Shown here in pieces: positions 5,408-8,702 of a DNA stretch of 8,702 nt (position 1 is its first letter; the number at the start of each line of letters is the position of its first letter). The notes under the pieces are model-generated. The model saw only the letters and a list, made by a program, of their open reading frames with translations. It had not been told where the DNA came from and did no database searches. Made by a program: the position numbers and the translations under genes. This DNA comes from Thioalkalivibrio sp. (lineage in GTDB: Bacteria > Pseudomonadota > Gammaproteobacteria > SpSt-1174), in NCBI GenBank assembly GCA_011046015.1, contig DSBO01000131.1, positions 1 through 8,702 of the forward strand. The letters run 5' to 3'.

Positions 5408-6885
5408 ACTTTTCAGGAGACCGCACCATCATTTCGTCCGGCAACGACAACGACGCGGATGCCTCGCGAACACTGACACTCGTCGTTGATCAGGGCACCC
5501 ACGCCTCGCGCGCGCTCGTGTTCGATGCGCGGGGCATTTGCGTGCACGACGTTCACCGCGAGGTCACGCTCGATCACGCGGGCGAACACATCGAACAGGA
5601 TGCCGGTCGACTGGTCGACAGCGTGCAGGAAGTCATCGAGGCGGCCCTGGCGGAGTATCCCGATACCATCGGGTGCATGGCGCTCGCTACCCAGCGCTCC
5701 ACCGTGGTCGCCTGGGACACCCGCGACGGTCGACCACTCGCCCCGGCCATCAGCTGGCAGGACCGACGCAACGCCGACTGGCTCCTGCGCCATGCCCCGC
5801 CGGCAGACCGTCTGGCGCGCGTCACCGGGCTGCGCGCCTCGCCCCATTACGGCGCGAGCAAGCTGCGGTGGTGGCTGGACCACGATCCGGCCATCCAGCA
5901 GGCGGCCCGCAACGGCGTGCTGCGCATGGGACCACTGGCCGCCTTCCTGGTCGCCCGCCTGATCCCGGGGCGGCCACCCACCGTGGATGTCACCAATGCC
6001 GCGCGCACCCTGCTGCTCGACATCGACCGGGGCGACTGGGACGAGGACCTGCTTGCCCATTTCGGCATCCGGCGCGAGTGGCTGCCGACGGTGCAGCCGG
6101 TACGCGCCGACTATGGCCGGCTGCGCAGCGGCGACATCCCGCTCACCGCCGTCAGCGGCGACCAGACGGCGGCCCTGTTCGTCGACGGGTGTCCAGAACC
6201 CGGCGAGACACGGGTGAATCTCGGCAGCGGCGCCTTCGTGCTCACGGTGACCGGGACGCAACGGCGCGACGTACCCGACCTGCTCGCGGGGCTGGCCGAC
6301 CGGAACCCGGGGGGCCCCCTCTATTATGTCGAGGGGACGGTCAACGGGGCAGGCACCGCACTCGACTGGCTGGCCGCTCGCAGCGGCGAAACGCTCGACC
6401 CGCCGCGCATCGAGTCCGCGCTACAGGAGATGGCGAACACGGGCCAGGAAACGCCGCTGTTCATCAACGGCGTGGGCGGGCTGGGCTCGCCCTGGTGGGC
6501 GGCGACAGAACCCCGGTTCGAAGCCGACGCGCCGACAAGCCTCGCCGCACACGTCGCGGCCGTGGTCGAGAGCATCGCGTTTCTGGTGGCCGAGAACATC
6601 GCGCGCATGCACGAGAGCGGGCTGACCCTGGGCCGCCTGGTCTTCACCGGCGGCCTGAGCGGCCTCGACCGCCTCTGTCAGTACATCGTCGACCTGGCCG
6701 GACTGCCGGGCGAGCGCATTGTTCATCCGGAAGCCACTGCACGCGGCGCCGCCTGGCTGGCCGCGAAGGACCATCAATCATGGACACTCACGCCACGCAC
6801 ACCCTACACACCCAGACCGGCGGTGGCCTTGCGCCGACGACAGCAACGGTTTCGCGCCGCGCTGCAGGCGAGCCTCAGCCCGTGA
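5395..6885 (+). CDS. FGGY-family carbohydrate kinase, glycerol kinase-like
   Basis: This is an ATP-dependent sugar or polyol kinase of the FGGY family (about 496 aa from the ATG at 5395), probably forming glycerol-3-phosphate or a related phosphate. Numbered from that ATG, the ATP phosphate loop VDQGTHASRALVFD is at 31-44, GEHIEQDA at 63-70, ATQRSTVVAWD at 98-108, ISWQDRRN at 119-126, the catalytic base D256 in SGDQTAALF, NLGSGAF (275-281) and, further on, GVGGLGSPWW and FTGGLSG. Relative to GlpK, R83 and W103 are kept (R101, W121), but the glycerol-binding E84 is Ser102 and Y135 aligns with His151. Substrate may therefore differ from glycerol. The start is uncertain: ATG 5395 has no ribosome site and lies inside the palindrome, TTG 5371 is in frame, and a good AGGAGA (5415-5420) precedes only ATC 5428 and ATT 5431. 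The stop overlaps the next gene. Confidence 0.88.
   Translation: MYRRYFSGDRTIISSGNDNDADASRTLTLVVDQGTHASRALVFDARGICVHDVHREVTLDHAGEHIEQDAGRLVDSVQEVIEAALAEYPDTIGCMALATQRSTVVAWDTRDGRPLAPAISWQDRRNADWLLRHAPPADRLARVTGLRASPHYGASKLRWWLDHDPAIQQAARNGVLRMGPLAAFLVARLIPGRPPTVDVTNAARTLLLDIDRGDWDEDLLAHFGIRREWLPTVQPVRADYGRLRSGDIPLTAVSGDQTAALFVDGCPEPGETRVNLGSGAFVLTVTGTQRRDVPDLLAGLADRNPGGPLYYVEGTVNGAGTALDWLAARSGETLDPPRIESALQEMANTGQETPLFINGVGGLGSPWWAATEPRFEADAPTSLAAHVAAVVESIAFLVAENIARMHESGLTLGRLVFTGGLSGLDRLCQYIVDLAGLPGERIVHPEATARGAAWLAAKDHQSWTLTPRTPYTPRPAVALRRRQQRFRAALQASLSP
5415..5420 (+). promoter_or_regulatory. Strong Shine-Dalgarno not followed by a standard start codon
   Basis: AGGAGA is the best ribosome-binding sequence near the kinase start. 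In the kinase frame it is followed by ATC (5428, spacing 7) and ATT (5431, spacing 10), with no ATG, GTG or TTG at a usable distance. ATT is an established rare start codon in E. coli infC and pcnB. A start here would give a protein of about 484 aa beginning roughly 16 residues before the VDQGT motif. Confidence 0.45.
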
Positions 6886-7625
6886 TCGACCCGTCGCGAC
6901 TGGTGGCGCATCGGGGGGCGATGCATGACCTGCCGGAGAATACCCTGCCGGCATTCCAGGCCGCGCTCGATGCCGGCGTGCGATTTCTCGAGTTCGACGT
7001 TCAGTTCTCCGCCGACGGGGTGCCGATGGTCTTCCACGACGACACGCTGGAGCGCACCACCGCCGAGACCGGCAGCGTACTCGACCGCAGCGCCAAGGAA
7101 CTGGCGGCAATCTCGGCCCACGTGCCGGCCCTGCTCGGTGAACGCTTCAAGGGCACGCCTATTCCCCGCCTGTCGGATGCCGTGGCGCTGCTGAACCGCT
7201 ACCCCGGTATCACCGTGTTCGTGGAGATCAAGCGCCAGAGCCTGATGCGTTTCGGCGCCGAGGAATGCGTGGACGCCATCGAGGAGGTGATGCGCGCGGC
7301 CGCGTTCGACTGGGTGCTGATCTCCTTCATCCAGGATGCCCTCGAATATGCGCGGCGCCACTACCATCGCCCCATCGGCTGGGTGCTGCGCGAATACAAC
7401 CTCACCGCCCGGCGTATCGCCGAGATCATGCGCCCGGAGTTCCTGTTCTGTGACTGCGACGGCCTGCACCAGCCACTGGAGTCCCTCTGGCCCGGCAACT
7501 GGCAGTGGGTCATCTACGACATCGTCGATGCCCGGCGCGCCGCCGAGCTACAGGAACGCGGCGCCGCGCTGATAGAGTCCGGCGCGGTCCATCGGCTGCT
7601 GGAGGCGCAATCCCGAACCGCATGA
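6882..7625 (+). CDS. Cytoplasmic glycerophosphodiester phosphodiesterase
   Basis: This enzyme hydrolyses glycerophosphodiesters (glycerophosphocholine, -ethanolamine, -glycerol and similar) to glycerol-3-phosphate and an alcohol. It is a 247-aa GDPD-family TIM barrel, the length of E. coli UgpQ, with no signal peptide, so cytosolic. Visible catalytic and metal residues are HRG (H10, R11), PENT (E19), EFD (E37, D39), FHDD (H52, D53) and VEIK (E115, K117), each in the family order. I chose GTG 6882-6884, which shares bases with the kinase stop (TGA 6883-6885) and puts AHRG at residue 9, as in UgpQ; AGGCGAG (6866-6872) is a modest ribosome site. An in-frame ATG at 6780 would add 34 residues overlapping the kinase tail and looks unlikely. 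Its stop overlaps the glpD start. The product glycerol-3-phosphate is the substrate of the next gene. Confidence 0.92.
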   Translation: MIDPSRLVAHRGAMHDLPENTLPAFQAALDAGVRFLEFDVQFSADGVPMVFHDDTLERTTAETGSVLDRSAKELAAISAHVPALLGERFKGTPIPRLSDAVALLNRYPGITVFVEIKRQSLMRFGAEECVDAIEEVMRAAAFDWVLISFIQDALEYARRHYHRPIGWVLREYNLTARRIAEIMRPEFLFCDCDGLHQPLESLWPGNWQWVIYDIVDARRAAELQERGAALIESGAVHRLLEAQSRTA

Positions 7626-8702
7626 GCGACGACCTGATCGTCATCGGCGGCGGCATCCACGGCGTCGCCACCGCCTTCGAGGCCACCCGGCGCGGCTGGC
7701 GTGTGCGCCTCATCGAGCAGTACCCGCGCCTCGCCCAGGGCACCTCCTCGCGCTCCAGCAAGCTGATCCACGGCGGCCTGCGTTATCTCGAACAGGGGCA
7801 ATGGCGGCTGGTACGCGAATCGCTGCAAGCGCGCCGCCGGTTGCTGCGGCTCGCGCCGGAGCTGGTCGAGCTCACCGACTTCCACATCCCCGTGTTTGCC
7901 GACAGCCGGCGCGGTGCGCTCACCATCCGTGCCGGTCTCTCGCTGTATGCCCTGCTCGGCGGCCTGCACGCCGACAATCGTTTCTGCCGCCTGCCCCGCC
8001 GGGCCTGGAGCCGGCTCGACGGCCTGCATACCGCCGGCCTCGAGGCGGTATTCCGCTACCGGGATGGTCGCACCGACGATGCCGCGCTAACGCGCGCGCT
8101 GATGCACGCGGCCTGCGACCGGGGCGCCCAGCTACAGCTGGGGGAAACGGTGCGGCAGGTGCACCTGCACCGGGACGGCGTCGAGGTCGAGACCGACCGC
8201 GCCGGCTATCGCGCCGCCGCCGTGGTCAACGCCACCGGCCCGTGGATCGATCAACTGCTGGCCCGCGTCGAACCCGCCCAGCCCCTGCCCGCCATCGAAC
8301 GGGTGGCCGGCACGCACATCGTGGTACCCGGACGTCTGCGGCGGGGCATTTATTACGTGGAGGCACCGCGGGACGCCCGCGCAGTCTTCGTCATGCCCTG
8401 GCGCGGGCAGGTGATGATCGGCACCACCGAACGGGTGCACTGCGGCGACCCGGCCGCGGTCGCGCCCACCGACCAGGAAATCGACTACCTGCGCGAAACC
8501 GGCGCGCATTACTTCGATACGCGCCACGTGGACACGCAGCAGATCATCGACGCCTTTGCCGGGCTGCGCGTGCTGCCACGCGCCGATGACAGCCCCTTCG
8601 GCCGGCCCCGCGATACGCGCCTGCTGAGCGACCGCGCCACCCGCCCCCGCCTGGTCAGCATCCTCGGCGGCAAGCTCACCGCGCACCAGGTCACCGCCGA
8701 AC
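7622..8702 (+). CDS. glpD: FAD-dependent glycerol-3-phosphate dehydrogenase GlpD (partial, 3' end outside window)
   Basis: GlpD oxidises glycerol-3-phosphate to dihydroxyacetone phosphate at the inner membrane and passes the electrons to quinone. The first 360 codons are present; the C-terminal domain lies beyond the right edge. Motifs are the dinucleotide fold VIGGGIHGVATA (7-18), GTSSRSSKLIHGGLRYLE (40-57) with R54 at the E. coli position, NATGPWID (203-210) closing the FAD site, MPWRGQVMIGTTE (258-270), FAGLRVLPR (312-320) and GGKLT (349-353). In E. coli the last motif continues TYR; here it is AHQ, a local divergence. ATG 7622-7624 overlaps the preceding stop (ATGA). GGAGG at 7601-7605 is too far (16 bases) to serve it, so initiation probably relies on coupling. 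It completes a diester-to-DHAP route with the two upstream genes. Confidence 0.93.
   Translation, partial: MSDDLIVIGGGIHGVATAFEATRRGWRVRLIEQYPRLAQGTSSRSSKLIHGGLRYLEQGQWRLVRESLQARRRLLRLAPELVELTDFHIPVFADSRRGALTIRAGLSLYALLGGLHADNRFCRLPRRAWSRLDGLHTAGLEAVFRYRDGRTDDAALTRALMHAACDRGAQLQLGETVRQVHLHRDGVEVETDRAGYRAAAVVNATGPWIDQLLARVEPAQPLPAIERVAGTHIVVPGRLRRGIYYVEAPRDARAVFVMPWRGQVMIGTTERVHCGDPAAVAPTDQEIDYLRETGAHYFDTRHVDTQQIIDAFAGLRVLPRADDSPFGRPRDTRLLSDRATRPRLVSILGGKLTAHQVTAE

Noticed and set aside
6780..6881. Earlier ATG (6780) for the phosphodiesterase
   Set aside because: It would overlap the kinase by over 100 bases and add a Thr/Ala-rich tail absent from UgpQ-type enzymes. GTG 6882 gives the standard length and a stop/start overlap.
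5538..7625. A very long open frame overlapping most of the kinase gene and continuing through the phosphodiesterase
   Set aside because: Only the part from 6882 shows a protein family (GDPD). The upstream part is Arg/Pro/Gly/His-rich, typical of an off-frame reading of GC-rich coding DNA, and the kinase frame there has all FGGY motifs. No fusion is implied.
1..8702. Mobile element, phage, toxin-antitoxin or defence system
   Set aside because: All well-supported genes are metabolic, electron-transfer, lipid or transport genes. No transposase, integrase, terminal repeat or composition break was seen.

Overview
The window is GC-rich chromosomal DNA (about two thirds G+C by eye), densely packed with genes. 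It most likely comes from a gammaproteobacterium. The run thiD-thiE-hemL matches the order known in Pseudomonas aeruginosa (PA3975-PA3977), and thiD has the Pseudomonas-type motifs. The high GC, a rubredoxin gene beside thiD and a small periplasmic cytochrome c would also fit sulfur-oxidising or halophilic lineages such as Ectothiorhodospiraceae or Chromatiales, but that narrower placement is a guess. No transposase, phage gene, CRISPR array, tRNA or rRNA is visible.

Region 1 (1-1095): the 5' third of a DinF-type MATE exporter gene on the minus strand, running off the left edge. It is divergent from a 185-aa class II aldolase/adducin-family gene (366-923). That gene converges on a 54-aa rubredoxin gene (931-1095, minus).

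Region 2 (1096-3983): a 110-bp divergent promoter region with an 18-bp inverted repeat, then thiD and thiE sharing bases at their junction (GTGA), a 67-bp gap, and hemL. ThiD phosphorylates HMP and HMP-P. ThiE joins HMP-PP to the thiazole phosphate to give thiamine phosphate. HemL makes 5-aminolevulinate for heme.

Region 3 (3984-5355): hemL converges on a minus-strand pair, a membrane-anchored PlsC-like acyltransferase gene followed by a gene for an exported monoheme cytochrome c with its heme motif near the C-terminus. A cluster of 7-bp repeats (unit CCTCACG) fills the hemL/cytochrome junction and supplies the cytochrome stop codon. A good promoter sits exactly between the acyltransferase and cytochrome genes.

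Region 4 (5356-8702): a plus-strand operon of three overlapping genes: an FGGY-family kinase related to glycerol kinase, a cytoplasmic glycerophosphodiester phosphodiesterase, and an FAD-dependent glycerol-3-phosphate dehydrogenase (GlpD, cut by the right edge). Together they would release glycerol-3-phosphate from phospholipid head-group diesters, possibly phosphorylate glycerol or a related polyol, and feed electrons to quinone. The operon is divergent from the acyltransferase gene. The shared intergenic region holds a perfect 10-6-10 inverted repeat over the likely promoter, which may be the operator of an undescribed regulator linking glycerol-phosphate catabolism to lipid acylation. The kinase gene has an unclear start and lacks the glutamate that canonical glycerol kinases use to hold glycerol.

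Most of the window is ordinary metabolism. The parts most worth a second look are the palindrome and start of the kinase gene, the kinase substrate pocket, the HX4E acyltransferase, the cytochrome and the heptamer repeats.
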